Part shown: positions 45,708-54,867 of the stretch, piece after piece
Numbering within the stretch: the first letter of the stretch is position 1
Layout of the letters: every line of letters starts with the position of its first letter
Origin: Chryseobacterium piscicola
GTDB taxonomy: Bacteria; Bacteroidota; Bacteroidia; Flavobacteriales; Weeksellaceae
DNA: 64,000 nt
Assembly (NCBI RefSeq): GCF_900156685.1
Contig: NZ_FTOJ01000001.1
Coordinates: 496,001-560,000 of the forward strand
Direction: 5' to 3'
Translations under genes and position numbers: made by a program
The notes under the pieces: generated by a model
Database searches by the model: none
Told to the model about the DNA's origin: nothing
The model's input: only the letters and a program-made list of their open reading frames with translations

Positions 45708-46583
45708 ATGAAAGCACTTGTATTTCCTGGGCAGGGTTCACAGTTTGTCGGGATGGGAAAAGAATTATACGATTCCCGAAAAGACATTAAAGACCTGATG
45801 GAGTATGCCAACGAAATCTTAGGATTCGATATTGTTTCCATTATGTTTAATGGTAAAGATGAAGATCTAAAAAAAACTGAGGTTACACAACCTTCAATTT
45901 TCATCCATTCAGTTGCAGCATTGAAAGCGGTAAATGGTCTTGGCGCTGAAATGGTTGCCGGTCACTCTTTGGGAGAGTTTTCAGCATTGGTAGCCAATGG
46001 GGTTTTATCTTTTGATGACGGCTTAAAATTGGTTTCTGAAAGAGCAAAAGCAATGCAGGCGGCTTGTGATGCCAATCCAAGTTCCATGGCTGCCATTTTA
46101 GGATTAGATGATACTAAAGTGGAAGAAATCTGCGCTACCATCAATGGTATAGTGGTTCCAGCAAACTACAATTGCCCTGGGCAGCTTGTTATTTCTGGAG
46201 AAACTTCAGCTGTAGAAGAAGCTTGTGCTAGATTAAAAGAAGCGGGAGCAAAAAGAGCTTTACTTTTACCTGTGAACGGAGCTTTCCATTCCCCTTTAAT
46301 GCAACCGGCTCAGGAGAGATTGGCTGCAGCAATAGAGAAAACAAAATTCAGAAAAGCCACCATTCCTGTTTATCAAAATATTACGACCACTGCCATCACC
46401 GATCCCGAACAGATTAAACAAAATCTTATTGCTCAGCTAACGGGTCCTGTAAAATGGACGCAGTCTGTACAAAATATGATCAAAGACGGTGCTACAAACT
46501 TTATAGAAGTAGGTCCTGGGAAAACTTTACAAGGATTAATTAAAAAAATTGATAGCGAAGTTACATCGGCTTCCGCAATTTAA
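45708..46583 (+). CDS. fabD: Malonyl-CoA:ACP transacylase
   Basis: 291 residues with FPGQGSQFVGMG at the N-terminus, the catalytic Ser87 in GHSLGEFSALVANG, the active-site His in GAFHSPLM and the late VGPGKTLQGLIKKI. It moves malonyl from CoA to acyl carrier protein for fatty acid synthesis. The length is near the usual (about 310). It is followed 11 bp later by the GHMP kinase gene. Confidence 0.96.
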   Translation: MKALVFPGQGSQFVGMGKELYDSRKDIKDLMEYANEILGFDIVSIMFNGKDEDLKKTEVTQPSIFIHSVAALKAVNGLGAEMVAGHSLGEFSALVANGVLSFDDGLKLVSERAKAMQAACDANPSSMAAILGLDDTKVEEICATINGIVVPANYNCPGQLVISGETSAVEEACARLKEAGAKRALLLPVNGAFHSPLMQPAQERLAAAIEKTKFRKATIPVYQNITTTAITDPEQIKQNLIAQLTGPVKWTQSVQNMIKDGATNFIEVGPGKTLQGLIKKIDSEVTSASAI

Positions 46584-46594
46584 TTTGAATAAAA

Positions 46595-47500
46595 ATGGGC
46601 GAAATTTATTCACCAGGAAAGCTAATGCTGACTTCAGAATATTTCGCTGTAGACGGAGCTCTTGTCTTAGCGGTACCCACCAAGCTAGGACAAGAGTTTT
46701 TTTTTGAAGAAATACAAGACGAAAAATCTCTTATTTTCTGGGAAGCATACCATCAAAACAGATTATGGCTAAAGGCGGTAATCGATTACAAAAATTGGCA
46801 AATTTTACAAACCAATATTACTTCTAGTACAGAGTTTATTCTTAAAACTCTTAAAAATGTTCAGAGTCTATCTGAAATTAAATTTAAAAATACTGACTCT
46901 TACAAATTAAAAACTAATCTTCAGTTCCCTGCAGATTATGGTTTAGGAAGTAGTTCTACTTTAATGAACAATCTTGCGGAGTGGTCTGAAATTGATCCTT
47001 TCTATTTGAATTCTATTAGCTTGGGAGGCAGCGGTTACGACATTGCCGTGGCAAAAGCCAAGTCTGCAGTTTTATTTCAAAATAAACCTGAAATACAATT
47101 TGAAAAAGTGAATTTTAATCCAAAATTTAAGAATGAACTGATTTTCATTCATTTAAATCAAAAACAAGATAGCAGAGAAGGAATTAATCTTTATAAATCC
47201 AAAATAAAGTCTCAAAACCTTGTTGATGAATTTTCTAATCTCACAAGAAATATTTTATTGTGTGATGAATTAGATAAATTTTCGGAGTTAATGATGTTGC
47301 ATGAGCAATGTATTTCTGATTTCATTGAAATTCCGACAGTTAAATCGATTTTTTTTGCAGATTGTGCAAAATTTGTTAAAAGTTTAGGTGCTTGGGGTGG
47401 CGATTTTGTGATGAGCACGAAATTTGAAGGCTTTGAGGACTATTTTTGGGGCAAAGGTTTTACAACAATTTATGAATGGGGTAGTTTAGTAGATTGTTAA
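46595..47500 (+). CDS. GYDIA family GHMP kinase
   Basis: 301 residues with the GHMP plan: an N-terminal SPGKLMLTSEYFAVDGALVLAVPT, the ATP-binding motif YGLGSSSTLMNN, and GGSGYDIAVAKAKS, which gives the family its name. The family resembles mevalonate and homoserine kinases and is Bacteroidota-specific; its substrate is not established to my knowledge. It may be a mevalonate-pathway kinase. It lies 11 bp after fabD. Confidence 0.88.
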   Translation: MGEIYSPGKLMLTSEYFAVDGALVLAVPTKLGQEFFFEEIQDEKSLIFWEAYHQNRLWLKAVIDYKNWQILQTNITSSTEFILKTLKNVQSLSEIKFKNTDSYKLKTNLQFPADYGLGSSSTLMNNLAEWSEIDPFYLNSISLGGSGYDIAVAKAKSAVLFQNKPEIQFEKVNFNPKFKNELIFIHLNQKQDSREGINLYKSKIKSQNLVDEFSNLTRNILLCDELDKFSELMMLHEQCISDFIEIPTVKSIFFADCAKFVKSLGAWGGDFVMSTKFEGFEDYFWGKGFTTIYEWGSLVDC

Positions 47501-47527
47501 TCAAATATTTACAAGTCTTTTTTTTTA

Positions 47528-47558
47528 TTTGTCATTTTCACTTATATGTTTATATTTA
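47528..47558 (+). promoter_or_regulatory. Promoter of pckA
   Basis: TTTG at 47528-47531, a 19-nt spacer and TATATTTA at 47551-47558 (one mismatch to TAnnTTTG). The leader to the ATG at 47627 would be about 60 nt. Confidence 0.55.
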
Positions 47559-47626
47559 TCGAAGTTTAACATTTAGTTAATATCAATTGTTAAACAAACA
47601 AAAAGCAAAAAGAAAATATAAGTAAA

Positions 47627-49243
47627 ATGAAAAACGCTAAAATCATCCAAGATTTACAAAAATTAGGGATTAAAGGAGAGTATGAATTAACTTATAATCC
47701 TTCGTACGAAGAGTTATATCAAGCGGAAATGTCACCTGAAAATCAGGGATTTGAAAAAGCTGAACTTACAGGATCTGGTGCAGTATCTGTACAGACAGGG
47801 ATTTTCACTGGTCGCTCGCCTAAAGACAGGTATATTGTTCAGGATGATGTTACGAAAGATACTATTTTCTGGGATGGTAAAGTAAATTTGCCAACAACGC
47901 CCGAAATTTTCGAATCTTGTAAAGATTTAGTTTTAACTCAACTTTCTAATGCCAAAAAAATCTATGTTGTCGATACATTTTGCGGTACCAATGATGATAC
48001 AAGACTTAAAGTAAGATTTATCGTTGAAGTGGCTTGGCAGGCGCATTTCGTTACAAACATGTTCATTCGTCCTTCTCATTATGATCTAGAAAATTACGGA
48101 GAGCCGGATTTTACGGTTATCAACGGTTCTAAAACAACTAATCCAAATTGGGAAGAGCAAGAATTAAACTCTGAGAACTTTGTGATGTTCAACCTTACAG
48201 AGAAGCTTCAGATCATTGGAGGAACTTGGTATGGCGGAGAAATGAAAAAAGGAATGTTTGCGATGATGAATTATTATCTTCCATTGAAAGGTATGGCATC
48301 AATGCACTGTTCTGCAAACGTTGGTGAAAAAGGGGATGTAGCTTTATTCTTCGGTCTTTCTGGAACAGGTAAAACTACTTTATCTGCAGATCCTAAAAGA
48401 TATTTAATTGGTGACGATGAGCACGGTTGGGATAACAACGGAGTTTTCAATTATGAAGGCGGATGTTATGCTAAAGTAATCGATTTGTCTGAAGAGAAAG
48501 AACCGGATATTTTCAGAGCAATCAAAAGAGATGCTCTTTTAGAAAACGTTGTAGTCAACAACGGAGTCGCTGATTACAAAGACGGTTCAATCACTGAAAA
48601 TACGAGAGTTTCTTATCCAATATATCATATCAATAAAATCGTTTTACCATCTAAAGCAGGTCACGCAAGCAAGATTGTTTATCTTTCTGCTGATGCTTTT
48701 GGTGTTTTGCCCCCAGTTTCAATCTTAGATGAAGATCAGGCTCAATACCATTTCCTATGCGGTTATACTTCAAAATTAGCAGGAACAGAAAGAGGAATTA
48801 CAGAACCAGAACCATCATTTTCTCCTGCATTTGGTGAGGCATTCTTAACATTACACCCAACAATGTACTCTAAAACACTGATTGGAAAGATGAAAGAACA
48901 TGGTGCAAAAGCATATTTAGTTAACACAGGTTGGAACGGAACAGGAAAAAGAATTTCTTTAAAAGATACAAGAGCTATCATTGATTCAATAATTGATGGG
49001 TCAATTGAAAATGCGGATAAAATTACTATTCCTGTGATGAATCTTAAAATACCAACTTCATTGCCAAATGTTTCTGAAGGGATTTTAGATCCAAGAGATA
49101 CATACAATGATGTGGCAGAATGGGAAGAAAAAGCAAAAGATCTTGCTGCAAAATATATCAAAAACTTCGAGCAGTACTGCGGTAATGACGAAGCCAAAAA
49201 GCTGATTGCCTCTGGTCCTCAATTACAGGAACAGACCATTTAG
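47627..49243 (+). CDS. pckA: Phosphoenolpyruvate carboxykinase (ATP)
   Basis: 538 residues. [11 protein letters not shown] binds substrate, [15 protein letters not shown] near residue 245 is the phosphate-binding loop, and [24 protein letters not shown] holds the metal-binding kinase-2 region. It converts oxaloacetate and ATP to phosphoenolpyruvate and CO2 for gluconeogenesis. It has its own promoter and a perfect terminator. Confidence 0.97.
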   Translation: MKNAKIIQDLQKLGIKGEYELTYNPSYEELYQAEMSPENQGFEKAELTGSGAVSVQTGIFTGRSPKDRYIVQDDVTKDTIFWDGKVNLPTTPEIFESCKDLVLTQLSNAKKIYVVDTFCGTNDDTRLKVRFIVEVAWQAHFVTNMFIRPSHYDLENYGEPDFTVINGSKTTNPNWEEQELNSENFVMFNLTEKLQIIGGTWYGGEMKKGMFAMMNYYLPLKGMASMHCSANVGEKGDVALFFGLSGTGKTTLSADPKRYLIGDDEHGWDNNGVFNYEGGCYAKVIDLSEEKEPDIFRAIKRDALLENVVVNNGVADYKDGSITENTRVSYPIYHINKIVLPSKAGHASKIVYLSADAFGVLPPVSILDEDQAQYHFLCGYTSKLAGTERGITEPEPSFSPAFGEAFLTLHPTMYSKTLIGKMKEHGAKAYLVNTGWNGTGKRISLKDTRAIIDSIIDGSIENADKITIPVMNLKIPTSLPNVSEGILDPRDTYNDVAEWEEKAKDLAAKYIKNFEQYCGNDEAKKLIASGPQLQEQTI

Positions 49244-49255
49244 AAATAGTGATTA

Positions 49256-49281
49256 GCCTCATCAATTGATGAGGCTTTTTT
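49256..49281 (+). terminator. Intrinsic terminator of pckA
   Basis: A 20-nt perfect palindrome (49256-49275, arms GCCTCATC and GATGAGGC) is followed by six T residues, 13 bp after the pckA stop. Confidence 0.9.
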
Positions 49282-49310
49282 ATTTTAAAGAAAAATAAGT
49301 ATAATCAGTT

Positions 49311-49370
49311 TGATCTGCGAGAGCAAAATTCACACATTCATCTGTGAAAATCTGTGCAATCGGTGAGGGA
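49311..49370. repeat. Degenerate ATCTGTG-type intergenic repeat
   Basis: The words ATCTGCGAGAG, CATCTGTGAAA and ATCTGTGCAATC recur within 60 bases between pckA and aroQ. A related stretch lies near 56930-56955. It resembles low-complexity intergenic sequences that I recall from Flavobacteriia genomes; I see no coding potential. Confidence 0.35.
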
Positions 49371-49778
49371 TTATTTCAAACTCAATATCGCCAATCGATA
49401 GCCTTCTATCCCAAAACCAGACAAAACTGCATCAGTACAAGCTGCCGTTACAGATTTCTGCCTAAATTCTTCTCTTTTGTAAATATTACTGATATGAACT
49501 TCCACTTTCGGTTTCTGAATATTTTTTAAACAGTCTGCAATCGCATAAGAATAATGCGTGAAAGCTCCGGGATTAATAATAACCGCATCAAAATCATCTT
49601 CCTGAAGCCTGTTTATCAATTCTCCTTCAATATTGGATTGGTAATAACTCAATTCATGTGAAAGAAATTCAGATTTTAATTTTTCTAAATAATCAACCAT
49701 AGAAATTCTTCCGTAGATTTCGGGCTCTCTTTTGCCTAAAAGATTTAAATTCGGGCCATTTACAATTAAAATTTTCAT
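49371..49778 (-). CDS. aroQ: 3-dehydroquinate dehydratase, type II
   Basis: 135 residues. It starts MKILIVNGPNLNLLGKREPEIYG, with the catalytic Tyr in EIYG, and continues with INPGAFTHYSYAIADCL and VEVHISNIYKREEFR, all standard for AroQ. It dehydrates 3-dehydroquinate in the shikimate pathway. It is a single minus-strand gene between two plus-strand blocks. Confidence 0.95.
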   Translation of the reverse strand: MKILIVNGPNLNLLGKREPEIYGRISMVDYLEKLKSEFLSHELSYYQSNIEGELINRLQEDDFDAVIINPGAFTHYSYAIADCLKNIQKPKVEVHISNIYKREEFRQKSVTAACTDAVLSGFGIEGYRLAILSLK

Positions 49779-49920
49779 AGGTTAAATTTAAAAAGTTTTT
49801 TCAATAAGTCGGATCTTTCTATCTAAATCATTTTCAGTAATGGTAAGGGATGCAATATTAAAATTTAAGACAATAAGTAAAGAATTATTTAAACCCACTT
49901 AGTATAATCAAAAAAATCTC

Positions 49921-49928
49921 TACCTTTG
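49921..49928 (+). promoter_or_regulatory. -7 promoter element directly before the DUF6660 gene
   Basis: TACCTTTG matches TAnnTTTG. A partial -33 (TTAG, about 49899-49902) lies 18 nt upstream. The ATG at 49934 follows only 5 nt after the element, so the transcript may be nearly or fully leaderless. Confidence 0.5.
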
Positions 49929-49933
49929 TTATA

Positions 49934-50257
49934 ATGAACCTATTCAGATTGATTTTAGCAATGTATTTTGTGGTATTATCCGTAATGCCGTGCGAAGATG
50001 TGCATCAAGAATCAGGTTCAAAAAAAACAGAACTATCCTTTAATGTCGACGAATCTCACTCAAAAGACAAAGGCGACATCTGTTCACCATTATGTGTTTG
50101 CAATTGCTGTCAGATTACGGTTACAGCTTTTAAAATGGATGTTTCAATGAATATTCCTAAGCAGATACAAACCTTTTTTTCCAAGAAAATTCTATTTCAG
50201 AAAAACAATTTTGCCTATCAGGTTTACGACTATATTTGGCAACCTCCTAAGATTTAA
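49934..50257 (+). CDS. DUF6660 family small exported protein
   Basis: 107 residues with an N-terminal hydrophobic signal (MNLFRLILAMYFVVLSVMPC) and a charged stretch. A Cys-rich SPLCVCNCC segment follows, and then a hydrophobic and basic C-terminal half. I recall this as DUF6660, a small family often found directly before CusA-type efflux genes in Bacteroidota. The C-x-C-x-C-C cluster could bind metal. It has its own promoter and precedes the efflux pump by about 245 bp. Confidence 0.75.
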   Translation: MNLFRLILAMYFVVLSVMPCEDVHQESGSKKTELSFNVDESHSKDKGDICSPLCVCNCCQITVTAFKMDVSMNIPKQIQTFFSKKILFQKNNFAYQVYDYIWQPPKI

Positions 50258-50379
50258 TTTATTGATTTTAAGTATCTCATGAAGCTTTGCAATATTGTTG
50301 CAGAGGCATTCATGATAGTTTCGCATCCTGTCGTTTTTTAAATGATGGAGTGTTCATTTCAATTAAAATTAACAGATTG

Positions 50380-50475
50380 TATGTCTTTGCATCTTTGCTA
50401 AGTAGAACGCGCTTGCGATCTTGAAAACACTTAGTAATCAAAAAAAAACTAAGCATTTTTGCGTTAAAAAATACA
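50380..50475. repeat. Degenerate CTTTGC-type intergenic repeat before cusA
   Basis: Short recurrent words (TCTTTGCATCTTTGC, CTTGCGATCTTG, TTTTTGCGTTAAA) fill the gap and run into the apparent 5' end of the cusA frame. They resemble degenerate intergenic sequence of Flavobacteriia (from memory) and argue that the codons before 50502 are not protein-coding. Confidence 0.4.
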
Positions 50476-50501
50476 GACAATCACAAATTAAATCTCAATT
50501 T

Positions 50502-53500
50502 GTGTTAGATAAAATCATAAAATTTAGTATCCAAAACAAGATTGTTATTAGCATAATGACTTTGCTTTTGATCATCTGGGGAAGTTGGAGCGCCACCAGA
50601 TTACCAATTGATGCTGTACCTGATATTACCAATAATCAGGTGCAGATTATTACTGTTTGTCCTACGTTAGCAGGGCAGGAGGTAGAGCAATTGGTCACTT
50701 TTCCAATTGAACAAAGTATTGCAACGGTTCCCGATATAGAAGAAACCAGAAGTATTTCAAGATTCGGATTGTCGGTAATTACTGTTGTTTTTAAAGATAA
50801 AGTAGATATCTATTTTGCTAGACAATTAATCAACGAAAGATTAAAGCAAGCCGAAGAAAATATCCCCAAAGGAATTGGAACTCCGGAACTAGCGCCTGTA
50901 AGTACAGGTTTGGGCGAAGTGTACCAATATATTTTGCATCCCAAAAAAGGAAGCGAAAAAAAATACAATGCAAAAGATCTTCGTGCGATGCAAGATTGGA
51001 TTGTTTCTAGGCAATTGTATGGTACAGAAGGTGTTGCAGAAATTAATGGTTTCGGAGGAGAGTTAAAACAATATGAAGTAGCGGTGAATCCTAATCGTCT
51101 GAAAGCGATGGGCATAAGTGTTTCCGATATTTTTATAGCGCTCGAAAAAAACAATCAAAATACAGGTGGGGCTTATATTGATAAAAAGCCGAACGCTTAT
51201 TTTATTCGCGGAATTGGTTTGGCAACTTCTCTAGAAGATATAAAAAATATCTCCGTTAAAAATTCTGGAAATATTCCTGTTTTTGTAAAAGATGTGGCAG
51301 ATGTACGTTTTGGTCATGCAACACGCTATGGAGCGATGACGTACAACGGCCAAACAGATGCCGTGGGCGGAGTAGTTATGATGTTGAAAGATGCGAATAG
51401 CAATGATGTTGTGAATAAAATTAAAGAAAAAATTCCCACTATTCAAAAATCGTTACCCGCAGATATTATCATTGAACCATTTTTAGACCGAACCGATTTG
51501 GTAGATCGAGCCATAAGTACAGTTGAAAAGAATTTAATTGAAGGGGCGCTGATCGTTATTTTTGTTTTAGTTGTATTTCTGGGTAATTTCAGAGCAGGAC
51601 TCATTGTAGCATCTGCAATTCCTCTATCCTTATTATTTGCTTTGGGAATGATGAATGTGTTTGGGGTAAGTGCCAATTTAATGAGCCTTGGAGCAATAGA
51701 TTTTGGATTAATTGTAGACGGAGCGGTAATCATTGTTGAAGCTACTTTACACCATTTAGGATTAAGGAAATCGGTTCAAAGATTAACTCAAAGCGAAATG
51801 GATGAAGAAGTCTTTCTTTCAGCCTCAAAAATCCGTGGAAGTGCAGCTTTCGGAGAAATTATCATCCTTATTGTTTACATCCCGATTCTTACATTGGTAG
51901 GAATTGAAGGTAAAATGTTCTCACCAATGGCCAAAACAGTAGGTTTTGCAATTTTGGGAGCATTGATTCTTTCACTCACTTATATTCCGATGATGTGCGC
52001 GCTTTTCCTTTCGAAGAAAACGATTCACAAAATAAATTTTTCGGATAAAATGATGATTTGTCTGCAAAAGATTTATCAACCCTTATTACAGAAAGCGATT
52101 AAAATTAAATACATAATTGTTGGGCTTACTGTTGTGTTGTTCTCCATTTCAGCATTTATTTTTAGCAGAATGGGTGGAGAGTTTATTCCACAGTTGCAGG
52201 AGGGAGATTTTGCTTTCCATTGTATTCTGCCACAGGGAAGTTCATTAAGCCAGAGTATAGAAACCTCGATGCAGGCTTCAAGAGTTATTAAACAATTGGA
52301 TGAGGTGAAAATGGTAGTCGGTAAAACGGGTTCTGCCGAAGTTCCTACAGATCCTATGCCTCCTGAAGCTACAGATTTAATCATTGTTTTAAAACCTCAA
52401 AAAGAATGGAAATCAAAAAAATCATATACAGAATTATCAGACGAAATTATAGAAAAGCTGAAGGTAATTCCCGGGGTTTTCTTTGAAGCGAATCAGCCAA
52501 TTCAAATGCGTTTTAATGAATTAATGACAGGGATCCGAGAAGATGTTGCGGTAAAGATCTTCGGTGAAAATATGGATACACTTTCCATTTATGCCGATAA
52601 AGTGAGCAAAGTTATTCAAAATGTTGAGGGAGCAACTTCTCCGCAGGTTGAAAGAGTGGGCGGACTTCCGCAGATCAATGTGACGTATGACAGAACGAGA
52701 ATTGCCAATTACGGATTAAATGTAGAAGATGTCAACAATGTTTTAAGTACGGCGTTTGCAGGAAAAATTGCCGGTCAGATCTTTGAAAATGAAAGACGCT
52801 TTGATTTGGTGGTAAGATTAGACAGCCTGTATCGAACAGATATTGATGATGTGAGTAATTTAATGGTTCCAACCAATACCGGAACTCAGGTCCCATTATC
52901 TCAGGTAGCGAATATTGAATATAAATTGGGACCTTCCCAAATCAGTCGTGAAGTGGGAAAACGAAGAATTGTGGTTGGTTTTAATGTGAAAGGAAGAGAT
53001 ATAGAAAGTGTTGTGAAAGATATTCAGCAAAAATTAGGAAAAGAGATAAAACTTCCATCTGGATATTATTTTACCTACGGAGGCCAGTTTGAAAATTTAA
53101 AAGAAGCCAGTCAACGACTGATGATTGCCGTTCCGGTATCGCTTCTCCTGATATTTATGTTGCTGTATTTTACATTTCATTCTTTCAAACAAGCAACTTT
53201 GATATTTACAGCGATTCCGATGAGTGCAATCGGAGGTGTTTTTGCGCTTTTGTTGAGAGGAATGCCTTTCAGTATCAGTGCAGGAATTGGTTTTATCGCA
53301 TTGTTCGGAGTGGCAGTTCTTAACGGAATTGTATTAATCGGAACATTCAATCAATTAGAAAAAGATGGCGTTACCGATGTATTTAAGAGAGTGATTGAAG
53401 GAACAAAAACCAGATTAAGACCAGTTTTAATGACAGCAACCGTTGCTTCTTTCGGATTTTTACCGATGGCAATCAGTACAAGCGCGGGGGCAGAAGTTCA

Positions 53501-54866
53501 GAAACCTTTAGCAACCGTTGTTATTGGAGGATTACTCACTGCGACTTTCCTTACTTTGTTCGTATTGCCGATGTTGTATATCATTTTTAATTCTAAAATA
53601 AATCTTACAGATAAATTGTTGAAAAAGCCTTTAACAGTAATCATTCTAATAGGAACATTATTTTTAAGTCAAAATTTGAAAGCCCAAAGTTCAAGAGAAA
53701 TTTCTTTGGATCAGGCGATAGAATTGTTACAGGAAAATAACCCTTCCATGAAAGCAAAGGATCTCAATATTCAGTCTTCTGAAGCTTTAATACCAACTGC
53801 AAAAGAAATTCCTAAATTGGATTTCAGTGCACAACTCGGACAATACAACAGCCCGAAATTTGACCAGTCTTTTGCTATTTCTCAAACCATTCCGTTTCCC
53901 ACTTTGTTTAAAGCGAGAAAAGAATTAATTCAGGAAGAAATTAAAACCAAAAAGATAGAAAAACAAGTTACCGAAAATGAATTGATAAAACAAGTAAGGT
54001 CTTATTTTTATCAAATTGAATATTTGCAGTACAATCAATCAAAATTGCAATATCTCGATAGTTTGTATGGTGATTTCATCAGAATTGCAACAGTGAGATT
54101 TAGGGCAGGTGATATAAAAAAAATAGAAATCAACACCGCGGAAACTCAGAAAGGAGAGATCAGTCTTTTGTTTCAGCAAAATAAGGTACATCTGAATAAT
54201 GCCTATAAAAATTTAAAGACATTATTAAATACAGATGAAGATATTTCTATTCCGGATTCTCAAAAATATGAGCCTTTGAAAGTTGAATATCTTTTAGACA
54301 GTGCAACAGTTGAAAATCATCCTTCGATCCAGATTTTTAAGCAGAATATGGAAGTGCTGGAAAAGAATAAAAATGTTGAAAAAGCACAAGGTTTACCAGA
54401 TTTCAGTATTGGATATACCAATCAGTCTTTGATAGGTTTCCACACCTTAAATGGACAGGAAAAATATTATGGGTCTGAGAATAGATTCAATGCGGTGACC
54501 GTTGGAGTGGCTATTCCATTAACTTTCGGTGCTGCAAAAGCAAGAATGAAATCGCTGGAATACCAAAAGCAGATGGAGGAAAAGAATGCGAAGTTTCAGA
54601 TGCAACAATTGGATGCTCAACTAGAAAATTCGTTTAATCAATATCAGCAGGATGTTCAGCAATATCAATATTATTTAAATCAAGCGATTCCTAATGCAAA
54701 AAGTATTGTAAAAGCCGCTCAGTTGGGTTATAAAACAGGAGAAATCTCTTATGTAGAATATTTGTTTGCGCTTCAAACAGCAACCAATATAGAGCTGAAA
54801 TATTTGCAATCCATTCAGCAGGTAAACCAAACTGTTATCAATATTAATTCTTTAATCAACAAATAA
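50502..54866 (+). CDS. CusA/CzcA heavy-metal RND pump fused to a TolC-like domain
   Basis: About 1454 residues. The first ~1040 are a full HME-RND transporter: an N-terminal helix (IQNKIVISIMTLLLIIWGSW), RLPIDAVPDITNNQVQI, the proton-relay region LGAIDFGLIVDGAVIIVEA, twelve membrane segments and two periplasmic halves. A hydrophobic signal-like segment (VIILIGTLFLSQNLKAQ) then leads into about 400 residues of TolC/OMF repeats rich in Gln and coiled coil. The frame opens at TTG 50421, but the GTG at 50502 gives the family's usual start. It probably expels Cu(I)/Ag(I) or Co/Zn/Cd. Confidence 0.92.
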   Translation: MLDKIIKFSIQNKIVISIMTLLLIIWGSWSATRLPIDAVPDITNNQVQIITVCPTLAGQEVEQLVTFPIEQSIATVPDIEETRSISRFGLSVITVVFKDKVDIYFARQLINERLKQAEENIPKGIGTPELAPVSTGLGEVYQYILHPKKGSEKKYNAKDLRAMQDWIVSRQLYGTEGVAEINGFGGELKQYEVAVNPNRLKAMGISVSDIFIALEKNNQNTGGAYIDKKPNAYFIRGIGLATSLEDIKNISVKNSGNIPVFVKDVADVRFGHATRYGAMTYNGQTDAVGGVVMMLKDANSNDVVNKIKEKIPTIQKSLPADIIIEPFLDRTDLVDRAISTVEKNLIEGALIVIFVLVVFLGNFRAGLIVASAIPLSLLFALGMMNVFGVSANLMSLGAIDFGLIVDGAVIIVEATLHHLGLRKSVQRLTQSEMDEEVFLSASKIRGSAAFGEIIILIVYIPILTLVGIEGKMFSPMAKTVGFAILGALILSLTYIPMMCALFLSKKTIHKINFSDKMMICLQKIYQPLLQKAIKIKYIIVGLTVVLFSISAFIFSRMGGEFIPQLQEGDFAFHCILPQGSSLSQSIETSMQASRVIKQLDEVKMVVGKTGSAEVPTDPMPPEATDLIIVLKPQKEWKSKKSYTELSDEIIEKLKVIPGVFFEANQPIQMRFNELMTGIREDVAVKIFGENMDTLSIYADKVSKVIQNVEGATSPQVERVGGLPQINVTYDRTRIANYGLNVEDVNNVLSTAFAGKIAGQIFENERRFDLVVRLDSLYRTDIDDVSNLMVPTNTGTQVPLSQVANIEYKLGPSQISREVGKRRIVVGFNVKGRDIESVVKDIQQKLGKEIKLPSGYYFTYGGQFENLKEASQRLMIAVPVSLLLIFMLLYFTFHSFKQATLIFTAIPMSAIGGVFALLLRGMPFSISAGIGFIALFGVAVLNGIVLIGTFNQLEKDGVTDVFKRVIEGTKTRLRPVLMTATVASFGFLPMAISTSAGAEVQKPLATVVIGGLLTATFLTLFVLPMLYIIFNSKINLTDKLLKKPLTVIILIGTLFLSQNLKAQSSREISLDQAIELLQENNPSMKAKDLNIQSSEALIPTAKEIPKLDFSAQLGQYNSPKFDQSFAISQTIPFPTLFKARKELIQEEIKTKKIEKQVTENELIKQVRSYFYQIEYLQYNQSKLQYLDSLYGDFIRIATVRFRAGDIKKIEINTAETQKGEISLLFQQNKVHLNNAYKNLKTLLNTDEDISIPDSQKYEPLKVEYLLDSATVENHPSIQIFKQNMEVLEKNKNVEKAQGLPDFSIGYTNQSLIGFHTLNGQEKYYGSENRFNAVTVGVAIPLTFGAAKARMKSLEYQKQMEEKNAKFQMQQLDAQLENSFNQYQQDVQQYQYYLNQAIPNAKSIVKAAQLGYKTGEISYVEYLFALQTATNIELKYLQSIQQVNQTVININSLINK

Positions 54867-54867
54867 A

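Noticed and set aside
48763..49197. 144-codon minus-strand frame opposite pckA
   Set aside because: Shadow of the conserved pckA frame; low-complexity Ser/Ile-rich peptide without domain or start signal.
50421..50501. Longer N-terminus for the CusA-type pump
   Set aside because: The extra 27 residues are basic and come from degenerate intergenic repeat sequence; family members start at the MLDKIIKF-like point, here GTG at 50502.
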